DNA of 6,852 nucleotides, taken from NCBI GenBank assembly GCA_003456455.1, contig DMRV01000272.1, positions 1,645 through 8,496 on the forward strand, in the 5' to 3' direction. This DNA comes from Flavobacteriales bacterium (GTDB taxonomy: Bacteria > Bacteroidota > Bacteroidia > UBA10329). The notes under the pieces are model-generated. The model was given only the letters and a program-made list of their open reading frames with translations. It had not been told where the DNA came from and made no database searches. Below, in pieces: positions 5,746-6,852 of this stretch. Within the stretch, counting starts at the first letter, position 1. The number at the start of each line of letters is the position of its first letter. The position numbers and the translations under genes were made by a program.

Positions 5746-6087
5746 TTAAGGCTTACAGCACCCATCCAATTTCGCGTAAGCTTCTGGATCAGCTTTTACA
5801 TCGTCAGCGTTATAGCCTGCCTTAGAAAGAGCAATTCTAATCTCCTCAGGGGTTGTTTTGCCAGAATTATAAGTAACCTGAACTGTGTTCTTTTCAGGAT
5901 TGATATTCACCTTTTTAATTCCTTTCGCTTTACGAATGCTAGTGTCAATATTGTAGCCGCAATCATCGCATTTCATGCAATGGTCACAAACGATTGTTGT
6001 TTTGATTGTGATGGTTTCAAGCTCGCTTTGTGCTAGGCCAGTAAATGCCGTTGTAAGTATGAGCGATAAAGAGAGAATCAGTTTCAT
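5746..6087 (-). CDS. Secreted heavy-metal-associated (HMA) domain protein with extra cysteines, 113 aa
   Basis: With the ATG at 6087 the protein has a signal peptide of about 19 residues ('MKLILSLSLILTT...GLAQ') and then one HMA fold (about 27-98). The metal motif is expanded: Cys34, Cys37, Cys40 and Cys43 (CxxCxxCxxC) instead of the usual CxxC. A vicinal pair Cys110-Cys111 lies at the C-terminus after the segment 'AGYNADDVKADPEAYAKL', which is typical of Bacteroidota HMA proteins. It probably binds copper, mercury or a similar soft metal in the periplasm; the metal is not determined. An earlier ATG (6111) would add eight residues before the signal peptide and overlap the deacetylase by 20 bases, so 6087 is preferred (4 bases after the deacetylase stop). 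Its place between the deacetylase and LolA genes is unexpected for pigment or lipid synthesis. Confidence 0.9.
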   Translation of the reverse strand: MKLILSLSLILTTAFTGLAQSELETITIKTTIVCDHCMKCDDCGYNIDTSIRKAKGIKKVNINPEKNTVQVTYNSGKTTPEEIRIALSKAGYNADDVKADPEAYAKLDGCCKP

Positions 6088-6091
6088 TCGA

Positions 6092-6852
6092 TTACGATTT
6101 ATAAGGTTCAATTCCAGATTGTTCTGTCACCGATACGATTTTCATGCCATTCTGCTTGCAAAGATGAATAATCTCCCGAAGTGCTTCTGGTGTGGTTGGA
6201 TTTGTATCGTGAAACAAAAGAACGGTTGCTTTTTTGAGATTGTTCTTTACTCTTTTGATTGTAGCTTCTTTAGTTCGAATACGTCCGTCTTGAGAACGTA
6301 AGTCCCAACCAATTATGGCGCATTGTTCTTTCTTAACCGCATTGGCAATTTCAGGCGTCATTACACCAAACGGTGGGCGGAAATACGTGGGCTTTTTACC
6401 GATTATCTTTTGAATTACTTCTTGTCCTTCTGACACCTGCTTTTCCGCTAGCTCTTTTGAAAAAACGTAATCGTGATTGTACGTGTGATTTCCAACTACG
6501 TGGCCTTCATCAACAATTTTCTGAACTAATTCTGGATACTTTTCTGCAATTCGTCCAATCACAAAAAAGGAACCTTTCACGCCTTCTTCGCGAAGCACAT
6601 CTAGCACTCTTGGCGTAACTTCTGGGTCTGGACCATCATCAAAGGTTAGGCTAATTGTTCCCTTTTCTCCTCGCCAAAATGTTGGCATGAAAAACTGTGA
6701 CCCAATGTCAAAAATGCCCCAACCAAGTGTGATGAAATAAATTGGCAACAACCACAAAACTAGCTTCCACGAAACGAAGCCCAGCACTATTGCTGGAATG
6801 AGAATCAAGAGCAATCCAAAACCAAGAATGTTTAACCGCTGAAAGTTCAAAC
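6092..6852 (-). CDS. Membrane-anchored polysaccharide deacetylase-like (NodB homology) protein, 5' end outside window
   Basis: The reading frame is open to the right edge, and no ATG is visible near the start. A TTG at 6850 is not a convincing start, so the true N-terminus is probably outside. Numbering from that TTG, two hydrophobic segments (about 7-27 and 30-48) anchor the protein in the inner membrane. A CE4/NodB domain follows with all motifs: 'TFDDGPDPEVTP' with Asp71 and Asp72, 'GNHTYNH' with His122 and His126 (metal triad with Asp72), 'RPPFG' (158-162), 'GWDLRSQD' (181-188) and 'LLFHD' with His214. The enzyme family removes N-acetyl or O-acetyl groups from glycans using a divalent metal. 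Because all motifs are intact, it is expected to be active. In this operon the substrate may be a pigment- or lipid-linked sugar instead of a cell-wall glycan (inference). The TAA stop is 4 bases before the HMA gene's ATG. Confidence 0.9.
   Translation of the reverse strand, partial: LNFQRLNILGFGLLLILIPAIVLGFVSWKLVLWLLPIYFITLGWGIFDIGSQFFMPTFWRGEKGTISLTFDDGPDPEVTPRVLDVLREEGVKGSFFVIGRIAEKYPELVQKIVDEGHVVGNHTYNHDYVFSKELAEKQVSEGQEVIQKIIGKKPTYFRPPFGVMTPEIANAVKKEQCAIIGWDLRSQDGRIRTKEATIKRVKNNLKKATVLLFHDTNPTTPEALREIIHLCKQNGMKIVSVTEQSGIEPYKS

Noticed and set aside
5975..6301. Plus-strand frame of 108 codons opposite the HMA and deacetylase genes
   Set aside because: It lies antisense to two genes with intact catalytic or metal motifs and has no recognisable features.

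Overview
The window looks like a chromosomal segment of a Bacteroidota bacterium, most likely class Flavobacteriia. The evidence is moderate-to-low GC, short Sec signal peptides ending in 'AQ', almost no Shine-Dalgarno sequences, TAnnTTTG-like -7 motifs close to start codons, and protein variants typical of that group (the small 'MGRPP' protein, the HMA protein with a CC tail, the GT2-DUF2062 fusion). No rRNA, tRNA, CRISPR array, insertion sequence or phage gene was seen. This assignment rests on recognition by eye, without a database search.

Layout. (1) Positions 1-1087, minus strand: an alpha/beta hydrolase, followed with a GTGA stop/start overlap by the N-terminus of a secreted sorbosone/glucose-dehydrogenase-like beta-propeller that runs off the left edge. 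(2) Positions 1088-1212: a short divergent promoter region. (3) Positions 1213-1890, plus strand: a YggS/PLPBP pyridoxal-phosphate homeostasis protein. (4) Positions 1891-2209: a 319-base non-coding stretch dominated by a nested palindromic element (1915-2058) that looks like a structured RNA or dispersed repeat. (5) Positions 2210-3036, plus strand: a 74-residue basic conserved hypothetical protein and, 29 bases later, the DNA glycosylase Tag. (6) Positions 3024-6852, minus strand: a tightly packed six-gene operon, convergent with and overlapping tag.

The six-gene operon is the main system here. In transcription order (right to left) it encodes a membrane-anchored polysaccharide-deacetylase-like protein (truncated at the right edge), a secreted HMA metal-binding protein, a LolA-like periplasmic carrier, a second exported protein of LolB/DUF3261-like size and position, a small FabZ-like hotdog protein, and a GT2-DUF2062 membrane glycosyltransferase. 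A small FabZ-like dehydratase, a LolA-like carrier, a deacetylase and a GT2/DUF2062 protein together are what I associate with aryl-polyene/flexirubin pigment clusters of Bacteroidota. I infer that the window holds the 3' end of such a cluster. Ketosynthases, acyl carrier proteins, the ammonia lyase and the exporter would lie beyond the right edge. The hotdog protein makes or modifies the acyl chain, the GT2 protein may decorate it, and the LolA-like pair may move the product to the outer membrane. Two details stand out: Gln in place of the usual catalytic Glu of the hotdog protein, and a Cys-rich HMA protein inside the operon.
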